Assembly (NCBI GenBank): GCA_035632215.1
Contig: DASQHF010000126.1
Coordinates: 1 to 22,699, forward strand
Direction of reading: 5' to 3'
Length of the DNA: 22,699 nt
DNA from: CAIYRG01 sp035632215
Lineage (GTDB): Bacteria > Pseudomonadota > Alphaproteobacteria > Micropepsales > Micropepsaceae
Positions 14,146 to 21,904 of the stretch are shown here, in pieces. The notes below the pieces were generated by a model. That model made no database searches. It was not told the DNA's origin and was given only the letters and a program-made list of their open reading frames with translations. Numbering within the stretch: the first letter of the stretch is position 1; each line of letters starts with the position of its first letter. The position numbers and the translations under genes were made by a program.

Positions 14146-15150
14146 ATGAGCGACCAAGCCGGTGAGGCGAAGACACCGGAAGCCGCGCCCGTGAAGGAGA
14201 AGATCGCGGTTGCGCCGAAGCGCCCGCTTCGGGCCGCGCCGCTCGTGATCCTGCTTGTGATCGCACTGGCGGCAGTGGGAGTGACGATCGCCAGTCATCG
14301 CGGCGCGTTCAGTGGCGCGGCCGTCGCTCCGCAAGACCGTCTCACCGCTCTGGAGACGCGCCTCAATCAGCTTGCGGGAACACAAGGCCAGGGCGCGAGT
14401 CCCTCGGGCGATGCGGCAAACTTGAAAGACCGCATCGACGCGCTCGAGGCGCGCGTCGCCATGCTCGAGGGCCAGGCGCAAGCGCAGCCGGCTTCGCCCG
14501 ATGTGGCGGCGAGGCTGGCCGCAGTGGAAGCGGAAATCGCGCGCGCGGGCGACAAGGAGATTCAAGGCGAGCTGCTTCAGCGCGTGATGCGCCTCGAATC
14601 CCAGAACGCCGGCGACACGATGCGCCGGGCGGCGAGCGTGCTCGCGCTCGCAACCCTTGCACGCGCGACGCGAGATTCCTCGCCCTTCAAGGTCGAACTC
14701 GATGCGCTCGCCGGAACCGACCCGAACGATCCGGTGCTCGCGGTGCTTCAGCCGATCGCCGAAACGGGCGCACCCACGACGGCGATGCTGACGGCGCGCT
14801 TTCCGCAAATCGCGCGGGCGACGCTCGATGCCGAGCGCAAAGGGCAAGCCAGCGGATTCTTCTCGCGGCTGTGGGCGAGCATCGCTTCACTCGTGAGCAT
14901 CCGGCCGGTGGGAAGCGCGGAAGGAAACAGCACCGCCGACCGGCTCGCCCGCGCCGGCACGGCGCTCGATAAGAACGATCTTGCCGCCGCAGTGCGAGAG
15001 ACGGAAGCTTTAAGCGGAGCGGCAGCATCCGCCATCGCGCCCTGGCTCAAGGATGCGCGCGCAAGGCTCGAGGTCGAGCGCGCGGTTCAGCAAATGGATT
15101 CGCGGATCGTTCAGGCACTCGCAGCGCCCGCGCAGAGCGGCACTCCATGA
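14146..15150 (+). CDS. mitofilin/Mic60-like inner-membrane protein
   Basis: A 334-residue protein with a short charged cytoplasmic start, one membrane span at about residues 31-50 (LVILLVIALAAVGVTIA), and a periplasmic part. Residues of about 60-145 form coiled-coil repeats beginning LTALETRLNQLAG and IDALEARVAMLEG, followed by a helical C-terminal domain with AAAVRETEALSG and a final helix. This architecture, and the location between hemD and hemY, match the alphaproteobacterial Mic60 homologues, related to the mitochondrial cristae-junction protein and reported to shape inner membranes. GGAGAGAG at 14136-14143 is the ribosome binding site. The stop overlaps the ATG of hemY by four bases (ATGA). 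Sequence conservation in this family is low, so the call rests on architecture and context. Confidence 0.85.
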   Translation: MSDQAGEAKTPEAAPVKEKIAVAPKRPLRAAPLVILLVIALAAVGVTIASHRGAFSGAAVAPQDRLTALETRLNQLAGTQGQGASPSGDAANLKDRIDALEARVAMLEGQAQAQPASPDVAARLAAVEAEIARAGDKEIQGELLQRVMRLESQNAGDTMRRAASVLALATLARATRDSSPFKVELDALAGTDPNDPVLAVLQPIAETGAPTTAMLTARFPQIARATLDAERKGQASGFFSRLWASIASLVSIRPVGSAEGNSTADRLARAGTALDKNDLAAAVRETEALSGAAASAIAPWLKDARARLEVERAVQQMDSRIVQALAAPAQSGTP

Positions 15151-16649
15151 CGCGCCTGATCGGGATCCTCGTTGCCGCGGGCCTGATCGGCCTTGGCGCC
15201 GCCTGGCTCGCCGATAATGACGGCGTGCTTGCCTTCACCATGGCCGGATATGAGATCCGCATGAGCGCGAGCGTCGCGCTTTTGCTGCTTCTGATCTTCT
15301 CGAGCTTTCTCGCGCTCATCCTGCGCGGAACCTTCGCGCTCTTAAGGGGCCCCGACAAATTCGGCTCGTTCCTCGCTTCGCGACGCGCGCGTAAGGGCTA
15401 TCACGCGCTCTCGCGCGGGCTGGTGGCGGCGGCAGCGGGCGACAAGGACGAAGCAACGATCTCCTCGGGCCGCGCCGAAGCGCTCATTCCGGCTCAACCC
15501 TTGACGCTCCTCTTGAAGGCGCAAGCGGCGCAGCTTGCGGGCCGTGGGCCAGAGCAGGAAGAGATCTGCAAGGCGATGCTCGAGCATCCGGAAACCCGAT
15601 TCTTAGGCCTACGCGGGCTGTTCGCGATCGCGCTATCGCGCCGGAACGAACAGGGTGCGCTCGAGTTCGCCTCGCGCGCTTATGCCTTGAACACCAAGTC
15701 GCCGTGGGCACTGTCGGCCTTGTTCGACCTGCGCGTCGCGCGCCACGAATGGCACGATGCGCAGGCGCTCGTCGCCCAAGCCTTGCGCCGCCGGGTGCTC
15801 GATCAAGCAACCGCCAAGCGCCGGCGCGCGGTCCTGCTTGCGGCCGAAGCGATGGATGCGGAGCACCTCGGCGACGCGGCGAACGCACTCGGGCTTTCCA
15901 TGGAGGCTCTTTCGCTTGCGCCCGGGCTGACGCCAGCCGCGTTGATCGCGGTTGCGCATTTGCGTTCGCAGGGGCGTTCTTTCAAGGCGCAGGACGTCAT
16001 CGAGGCGGCATGGGCTGAGGCGCCTCATCCCGACCTCGCCAAGGCCTATGGGGCGATCTTCGTCGCCGACGATACGGACGCCCATGTGAAGCGCATGAGC
16101 GAGCTCGCGCAGAAGAATCCCAATAACCGCGAGAGCAGGATACTGATGGCGGAGCTCGGCATCGCCGAGAAGCGCTGGGACGAGGCGCGGGCGATTCTCG
16201 AACCGATCGCGGATTCGTTAGCCGGCTGGCGCGTCTGCCGGATGATGGAGGAGATCGCGCGCGGACAAGACGATGCGGTCAATGCCGAGATCTGGTCGGC
16301 GCGCGCCCAGCGTTCGCCGCGGAATGCGGGCTGGGTGTGCGCCGAGTGCCAGCGCGGCGTTGCCGATTGGGCACCGACTTGCCCCAATTGTGGCGCCTTC
16401 GATGCGCTCGCCTGGACGGCACGCGCGGCAGGTGCGCCGCCCCCGCCCGCTCCCTCGGTGACGCGAGACGCACAACACGGGCTCGTTCCCGACCCAATAG
16501 CGCAGGCCCGGCAGCGCGCGCTCGCGGAGGCGACCTCGGCCCCGCTGCTTCATCGGCCCGACGATCCCGGCCCGGAGGGACAGCTCGACATGTTCGAAGC
16601 CGAAGCCGCAAGCGAGGAACCCGAGCGGAGCAGCCCACCCGTCGCCTAG
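15147..16649 (+). CDS. hemY: HemY family TPR membrane protein with C-terminal zinc ribbon
   Basis: The 500-residue protein begins with two membrane spans (about residues 4-21 and 42-60), the HemY N-terminal domain, followed by tetratricopeptide-like helices (about 80-380). Typical pieces are the region after GPDKFGSFLASRRARKGYHAL (as GPDKFGSF and RRARKGYHAL) and LSMEALSLAPG. Near the C-terminus C398, C401, C412 and C415 form a CxxC..CPNC zinc ribbon (WVCAECQRGV, then CPNCGAFDALAW), similar to the rubredoxin-like end of LapB/YciM. A low-complexity tail follows. HemY is named for its place in heme operons; its biochemical role is unclear and it is not the eukaryotic-type protoporphyrinogen oxidase of the same name. 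The start overlaps the preceding stop. Confidence 0.9.
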   Translation: MTRLIGILVAAGLIGLGAAWLADNDGVLAFTMAGYEIRMSASVALLLLLIFSSFLALILRGTFALLRGPDKFGSFLASRRARKGYHALSRGLVAAAAGDKDEATISSGRAEALIPAQPLTLLLKAQAAQLAGRGPEQEEICKAMLEHPETRFLGLRGLFAIALSRRNEQGALEFASRAYALNTKSPWALSALFDLRVARHEWHDAQALVAQALRRRVLDQATAKRRRAVLLAAEAMDAEHLGDAANALGLSMEALSLAPGLTPAALIAVAHLRSQGRSFKAQDVIEAAWAEAPHPDLAKAYGAIFVADDTDAHVKRMSELAQKNPNNRESRILMAELGIAEKRWDEARAILEPIADSLAGWRVCRMMEEIARGQDDAVNAEIWSARAQRSPRNAGWVCAECQRGVADWAPTCPNCGAFDALAWTARAAGAPPPPAPSVTRDAQHGLVPDPIAQARQRALAEATSAPLLHRPDDPGPEGQLDMFEAEAASEEPERSSPPVA

Positions 16650-16729
16650 AACACTGGCCTTTTCCGAGTTTCATCGGCTAATAAGGTCGCCATTCCGTCC
16701 CCGCTTCCCTTCCGCGTCAAAGGATTTTC

Positions 16730-17908
16730 ATGAACATCCACGAATACCAGGCCAAGGAAATCTTGCGCTCGTTCGGTGCGTCTGTGCCAAGGGGGAAAGC
16801 TGCCTTCTCGGTCGAGGAGGCTGTCGCCGCGGCGAAAGAGCTCAGCGCAGGCGCGGCCAGCCCGGTGCTCGTGGTCAAAGCGCAGATCCATGCCGGCGGC
16901 CGCGGCAAAGGGGGGGGGGTCAAGCTCGTCCGGTCCTTGGACGAGGTAAAGCGCGAAGCAACCCGCATGCTCCGCATGACGCTCGTCACGCACCAGACGG
17001 GCCCGCATGGCCGCGTGGTGCGCCGTCTCTATGTCGAGGAAGGTTCCGATATCGCGCGCGAGCTTTATCTCTCCGCGCTTGTCGACCGCACGAGCTCGCG
17101 CATCGCCTTCATCGTTTCGACTGAAGGCGGCATGGACATCGAAGCGGTCGCCAAAGCGACGCCCGAGAAGATCGTCACCTTCAGCATCGATCCAGCCGCG
17201 GGCTTTAGCGCCCATATCGGGCGCTCGATCGCGACGGCTTTGAAAGTCGAGGGCGAGACGGCGAAGCAGATGGGTGCGCTGATCGAGAGCCTCTACAACG
17301 CCTTCGTGTCCAAGGACATGAGCCTTCTCGAAATCAATCCCTTGGTCGTCACCAAATCCGGCCAGGTGATCTGCCTGGATGCCAAGATCAATTTCGACGA
17401 CAACGCGCTCTTCCGGCACAAGGACGTGACCGCGCTGCGCGATCCGGATGAAGAAGATCCGACCGAGCGCGAGGCAGCCAAATACGATCTCAACTACATC
17501 AAGCTCGACGGCTCCATCGGCTGCATGGTGAACGGCGCCGGGCTTGCCATGGCGACGATGGACATCATCAAGCTCTACGGCGAGGAGCCGGCGAACTTCT
17601 TGGACGTCGGCGGCGGCGCCTCGAAGGAGAAGGTGACGGCGGCGTTGAAGATCATCCTCTCCGACAAGAACGTGAAGGGGATTCTGGTCAACATCTTCGG
17701 CGGCATCATGCGCTGCGACATCATCGCCAACGGAATTGTCGCCGCGGCGAAAGAGGTGGCACTGTCGGTTCCTGTCGTCGTGCGGCTTGAAGGAACCAAT
17801 GTCGAGCAGGGTAAAGACATCCTCGCCAAATCGGGCCTTGCGATCATCTCAGGCAACGATCTCGCCGACGCGGCGCAGAAAATCGTCAAAGCGGTCAGGG
17901 GCGCCTGA
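16730..17908 (+). CDS. sucC: succinyl-CoA synthetase (ADP-forming) beta subunit
   Basis: A 392-residue subunit that binds nucleotide and succinate; with SucD it interconverts succinyl-CoA and succinate with ATP or GTP formation. The start MNIHEYQAKEIL, the ATP-grasp loop AGGRGKGGGVKL, the LEINPLVV segment, GAGLAMATMDIIK, LDVGGGAS, and VNIFGGIMRCDIIA are all diagnostic. AAAGGA at 16719-16724 is the ribosome binding site. The 80-base gap from hemY may hold a promoter, but I find only a partial -10 (TAATAA, 16679-16684). The GKGGG codons include an uninterrupted run of ten G at 16910-16919. The frame is intact and the family normally has glycines there. The last base overlaps the sucD ATG. Confidence 0.97.
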   Translation: MNIHEYQAKEILRSFGASVPRGKAAFSVEEAVAAAKELSAGAASPVLVVKAQIHAGGRGKGGGVKLVRSLDEVKREATRMLRMTLVTHQTGPHGRVVRRLYVEEGSDIARELYLSALVDRTSSRIAFIVSTEGGMDIEAVAKATPEKIVTFSIDPAAGFSAHIGRSIATALKVEGETAKQMGALIESLYNAFVSKDMSLLEINPLVVTKSGQVICLDAKINFDDNALFRHKDVTALRDPDEEDPTEREAAKYDLNYIKLDGSIGCMVNGAGLAMATMDIIKLYGEEPANFLDVGGGASKEKVTAALKIILSDKNVKGILVNIFGGIMRCDIIANGIVAAAKEVALSVPVVVRLEGTNVEQGKDILAKSGLAIISGNDLADAAQKIVKAVRGA

Positions 17909-18786
17909 TGTCCATTCTTGTCGACAAGAACACCAAGGTCATCTGCCAAGGCTTCACGGGTGCGCAAGGGACTTTCCATTCCGAGCAGGCGATCGCCTAC
18001 GGCACCAAGATGGTCGGGGGCACGAGCCCGGGAAAAGGCGGACGCATGCATCTCAATCATCCGGTTTTCGAGACTGTGCGCGAAGCAAAAGAGAAGACCG
18101 GCGCCACCGCGTCCGCGATCTATGTGCCGCCGCCTTTCGCGGCCGACGCGATCCTGGAGGCGATCGAGGCCAGGATGGAGCTCGTCGTCTGCATCACCGA
18201 AGGCATTCCCGTTCTCGATATGGTCAAGGTCAAGCGCGCGCTGTGCGGATCCGTGACGCGCCTCGTCGGCCCGAATTGTCCGGGCGTGATCACGCCGAAC
18301 GAGTGCAAGATCGGGATCATGCCCGGCCACATCCACCGCAAAGGCTCGGTCGGCATCGTGTCGCGGTCCGGCACGCTCACCTACGAAGCCGTGGCGCAAA
18401 CGACGGCGGTGGGTCTTGGGCAGTCGAGCTGTGTCGGCATCGGCGGCGATCCGGTGAAAGGCACGGAGTTCATCGACGTGCTCGAGCTTTTCCTGGCCGA
18501 TCCCGAGACGAAGTCGCTGATCATGATCGGCGAGATCGGCGGATCGGCGGAAGAAGACGCGGCGGAGTTCCTGAAGCGCTCGAAGGTGAAAAAGCCGACC
18601 GTCGGGTTCATCGCGGGCGTGACCGCGCCCCCTGGCCGGCGCATGGGTCATGCGGGCGCGATCATCTCGGGCGGCAAGGGCGACGCGGGTTCGAAGATCG
18701 AGGCGATGAAGTCGGCCGGAATCCGCGTCTCGCCCAATCCCGCCGCGCTGGGGACCACGCTGGCGGAATTGCTTCACGCTTCCTAA
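17908..18786 (+). CDS. sucD: succinyl-CoA synthetase alpha subunit
   Basis: This 292-residue subunit binds coenzyme A and carries the phosphohistidine. The N-terminal CoA-binding fold shows VICQGFTGAQGTFH, GGTSPGKGG, AIYVPPPFAADAI, and CITEGIPVLDM. LVGPNCPGVITP and GIVSRSGTLTYEA follow. The active histidine is H248 in MGHAGAIISGGKG. Length and motif order are normal. The ATG shares its A with the sucC stop (TGATG), so translation is coupled and subunit amounts stay matched. Confidence 0.97.
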   Translation: MSILVDKNTKVICQGFTGAQGTFHSEQAIAYGTKMVGGTSPGKGGRMHLNHPVFETVREAKEKTGATASAIYVPPPFAADAILEAIEARMELVVCITEGIPVLDMVKVKRALCGSVTRLVGPNCPGVITPNECKIGIMPGHIHRKGSVGIVSRSGTLTYEAVAQTTAVGLGQSSCVGIGGDPVKGTEFIDVLELFLADPETKSLIMIGEIGGSAEEDAAEFLKRSKVKKPTVGFIAGVTAPPGRRMGHAGAIISGGKGDAGSKIEAMKSAGIRVSPNPAALGTTLAELLHAS

Positions 18787-18862
18787 ATTGGCCGTGATGG
18801 TATTTTAAAGAAATCGGCGTAGGCCTTTCCTCTAGCTCTGGCGCGTTCTTGAAAGGAAGAGA

Positions 18863-18919
18863 GTGGCTGCCCTGGCTTTGAGGCCAAACGAAGCCATCCG
18901 CCGCTTCTCAAGCTGTTGA
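18863..18919 (+). CDS. putative 18-codon leader peptide upstream of sucA
   Basis: GAAAGGAAGA (18851-18860) is a strong ribosome binding site placed five bases before a GTG at 18863. The frame that follows reads MAALALRPNEAIRRFSSC and stops at TGA 18917-18919, one base before the sucA ATG. sucA itself has no ribosome binding site, no alternative start, and an in-frame stop at 18879. The simplest reading is a leader ORF whose translation delivers ribosomes to sucA by termination-reinitiation. No homologue is known to me, so existence of the peptide is inferred from layout only. Confidence 0.45.
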   Translation: MAALALRPNEAIRRFSSC

Positions 18920-18920
18920 A

Positions 18921-21884
18921 ATGACTGCGGAATCGAAAACACCCGAGGGTCCAGAGAAATCCTCACCCAATGCGGTGCTGGAGGCGACCTCCTTTCTCTT
19001 CGGCACCAATGCCGGGTTCATCGAGGGCCTCTACGGCCAGTACTTGGCCGATCCCAACACCGTCGACGGCGCCTGGCGTGCCTTTTTCGATGCGCTGGGC
19101 GAGCAGAGCTTGAGCCCTGCGCAGCTCGGCCGAGGGCCGAGCTGGCAGCGGGACAAGACACTCGCGCTCGAAGATGGCGAGCTCGTTTCGGCGCTCACCG
19201 GTTCATGGCCCTCGCCTAAGCCCGCAAAGAAGACCGAACCCGCGCCCTCAGCCGGTCCGGCGGCCGCTGATTCAAGCCTCGCGGCGCAAGCCGCCTTGCG
19301 CGCGATGCAGCTCGTGCGCGCCTATCGCATCATCGGTCATCTCGAAGCCGACCTCGATCCATTGGGACTCGAAAAGAAAAAGCCGCTGCCGCAATTGCAG
19401 GCCACGTTCTACGGCTACACGCAAGAGGACCTGGATAAGCCGATCTTCGTCGACAATCTGATGGGTCTTAAATCCGTCACGCCGCGACAGCTCGTCGAGC
19501 TTCTGCGCCGCACCTATTGCGGCCATATCGGCTACGAATACATGCACATCAACGACATCGAGCAGCGCCAATGGCTGCAGACGCGCATCGAAGGCCCGGA
19601 CAAGAAGATCGCTTTCACGCCCGAAGGCAAGCGCGCAATTCTGAATAAGCTGATCGAGGCCGAGATCTTCGAGAAATTCTGCGGCGCGAAGTTCGTCACC
19701 ACCAAGCGTTTCGGATTGGACGGTGGCGAGTCCGCGATCCCGGCGCTCGAGCAGGTGATCAAGCGCGGCGGCGCGTTGGGTGTGAAGGACATCGTCTTGG
19801 GCATGCCGCATCGCGGGCGCTTGAACGTGCTCGCAAATGTCATGAGCAAGCCCTATCGCCAGATCTTCCACGAGTTCCAGGGCGGCTCGGCCAAGCCTTC
19901 AGACGTGCAGGGCTCGGGCGACGTCAAATACCATTTGGGCGCTTCGTCCGATCGTTCCTTCGACGACAAGAACGTGCATCTGTCCTTGACCGCGAACCCA
20001 TCGCATCTCGAGGCAGTCGATCCGGTGGTGCTCGGGAAAGCGCGCGCCAAGCAGTATCAGTACGGCGACAAGGTCACGCGCGAGACGGTGATCCCGCTCT
20101 TGATGCATGGCGATGCGGCATTCGCGGGCCAAGGCGTGGTTGCGGAATGCTTCGCCATGTCGGGGACCAAAGGCTTCCGCATCGGCGGCACGATCCATTT
20201 CATCGTCAACAACCAGATCGGATTCACAACCGCGCCCGCCTATGCGCGCTCCTCGCCCTATCCGTCCGACGTAGCCCTCATGGTTCAGGCGCCGATCTTC
20301 CATGCGAACGGCGATGATCCGGAAGCCGTCGTGCATTGCGCGCGGCTCGCCACCGAGTTCCGCCAGAAGTTCCACAAGGACGTCGTCATCGACATGTTCT
20401 GCTATCGCCGCTTCGGTCACAACGAAGGCGACGAGCCCTCGTTCACGCAGCCCTTGATGTATCGCGCCATCAAGGACCATCCGACGACACTCGAGATCTA
20501 TGCGAAGAAGCTCATCGCGGAAGGCCTCCTGACCGAGGCCGACGTCGCCCAAATGAAGCGCGATTTCGAAGAGCGGCTCGAAACGGATTTCGAAGGCGCC
20601 AAGACGCATCTGCCGAACAAAGCCGACTGGCTGGACGGCCGCTGGACAGGTTTGGAAACCGCGCCCCGCGGTGACCGCCGCGGGCTCACCGCAGTCGACA
20701 TGGAGACGCTGAAGAGCGTCGGCCTCGCCATCTCGACCGTGCCCGAGAACTTCCGTGCCCATCGGACGATCGCGCGGCTGATGCAGGCGAAGCGCCAGAT
20801 GATCGAGACGGGTTCCGGCATTGACTGGGCCACGGGCGAAGCGCTTGCCTTCGGCACGTTGCTCGACGAAGGCATCATGGTGCGCCTCTCGGGACAGGAT
20901 TCCTCGCGCGGAACTTTCTCGCAGCGCCATGCCGCGCTCGTCGATCAGGAATCGGAAGAGCGCTACCTGCCCTTGAACCACGTCCGCGACGGACAAGCCG
21001 AGTTCGAGGTGGTCGATTCGCTTCTCTCCGAAGAGGCGGTGGTCGGATTCGAGTACGGCTACAGCCTTGCGGAGCCCAAAGCGCTCGTCTTGTGGGAGGC
21101 GCAGTTCGGCGATTTCGCCAACGGCGCGCAGGTCGTCGTCGATCAGTTTATCGCATCGGGCGAGATGAAATGGCTGCGCATGTCGGGCCTCGTGATGCTC
21201 CTGCCCCATGGCTTCGAGGGCCAGGGCCCGGAACATTCTTCCGCGCGGCTCGAGCGTTATCTCCAGCTTTGCGCCGACGACAACATGCAGGTGGTGAATT
21301 GCACCACGCCCGCGAATTATTTTCATGCGCTCAGGCGGCAGATGCATCGCAGCTTCCGCAAGCCCCTGATCGTGATGACGCCGAAGTCGCTCTTACGCCA
21401 CAAGCGGGCGGTGTCGAAGTTGACCGAATTCGGTCCGGGCTCCTCCTTCCATCGCGTGCTGTGGGACGATGCGGAAAGTAGCCCCGGCTCGACGATCAAG
21501 CTGAAATCCAATGAGGAGATCCGCCGCGTCGTCTTGTGCAGCGGCAAGGTCTATTATGACCTCTTAGACGAACGCGAGAAGCGCGGCGAAGACCGCATCC
21601 AGATTTTGCGCTTGGAGCAGCTCTACCCCTTCCCGGGTTTGGCGCTGACCGAGGAGCTCACGCGCTTCCCGAATACGGATGTCATCTGGTGCCAGGAGGA
21701 GCCCAAGAACCAAGGCGCCTGGACCTTCGTCGCACCCGCGATCGAATCGGTGATGGAGCAACTGGGCTTGAAGGGTCCCCTGCGCTACACCGGGCGGCGC
21801 GCGTCCGCGTCGCCCGCTGCGGGCCAGATGAGCCAGCACTTGGCCGAGCTCAAAGCTTTTCTCGATGACGCATTGACGCTCTAG
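18921..21884 (+). CDS. sucA: 2-oxoglutarate dehydrogenase E1 component
   Basis: The 987-residue thiamine-diphosphate enzyme decarboxylates 2-oxoglutarate and transfers the succinyl group to the lipoyl arm of SucB. The N-terminus has the typical E1o helix (SFLFGTNAGFIEGLYGQYL), which anchors the subunit in the complex. The catalytic part shows MPHRGRLNVLANV, the thiamine-binding GDAAFAGQG (397-405) to NNQIGFTT (430-437), and RFGHNEGDEP. The transketolase-like C-terminal half has GTFSQRHA, FEYGYSLAEP, LLPHGFEGQGPEHSSAR and TPKSLLRHK. The only possible start is the ATG at 18921, because of the upstream in-frame stop, yet no ribosome binding site precedes it; the leader ORF probably supplies translation. 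sucB starts 20 bases after the stop. Confidence 0.97.
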   Translation: MTAESKTPEGPEKSSPNAVLEATSFLFGTNAGFIEGLYGQYLADPNTVDGAWRAFFDALGEQSLSPAQLGRGPSWQRDKTLALEDGELVSALTGSWPSPKPAKKTEPAPSAGPAAADSSLAAQAALRAMQLVRAYRIIGHLEADLDPLGLEKKKPLPQLQATFYGYTQEDLDKPIFVDNLMGLKSVTPRQLVELLRRTYCGHIGYEYMHINDIEQRQWLQTRIEGPDKKIAFTPEGKRAILNKLIEAEIFEKFCGAKFVTTKRFGLDGGESAIPALEQVIKRGGALGVKDIVLGMPHRGRLNVLANVMSKPYRQIFHEFQGGSAKPSDVQGSGDVKYHLGASSDRSFDDKNVHLSLTANPSHLEAVDPVVLGKARAKQYQYGDKVTRETVIPLLMHGDAAFAGQGVVAECFAMSGTKGFRIGGTIHFIVNNQIGFTTAPAYARSSPYPSDVALMVQAPIFHANGDDPEAVVHCARLATEFRQKFHKDVVIDMFCYRRFGHNEGDEPSFTQPLMYRAIKDHPTTLEIYAKKLIAEGLLTEADVAQMKRDFEERLETDFEGAKTHLPNKADWLDGRWTGLETAPRGDRRGLTAVDMETLKSVGLAISTVPENFRAHRTIARLMQAKRQMIETGSGIDWATGEALAFGTLLDEGIMVRLSGQDSSRGTFSQRHAALVDQESEERYLPLNHVRDGQAEFEVVDSLLSEEAVVGFEYGYSLAEPKALVLWEAQFGDFANGAQVVVDQFIASGEMKWLRMSGLVMLLPHGFEGQGPEHSSARLERYLQLCADDNMQVVNCTTPANYFHALRRQMHRSFRKPLIVMTPKSLLRHKRAVSKLTEFGPGSSFHRVLWDDAESSPGSTIKLKSNEEIRRVVLCSGKVYYDLLDEREKRGEDRIQILRLEQLYPFPGLALTEELTRFPNTDVIWCQEEPKNQGAWTFVAPAIESVMEQLGLKGPLRYTGRRASASPAAGQMSQHLAELKAFLDDALTL

Positions 21885-21904
21885 GCACAACAGCCCGAGG
21901 GACC

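Noticed and set aside
17575..18777. 400-codon minus-strand open frame across sucC and sucD
   Set aside because: It spans two well-supported overlapping plus-strand genes and has no family-like motif.
19899..21347. 482-codon minus-strand open frame opposite sucA
   Set aside because: It lies wholly inside the clearly coding sucA, its translation shows no recognisable domain, and long antisense frames are expected from the codon pattern of GC-rich genes.
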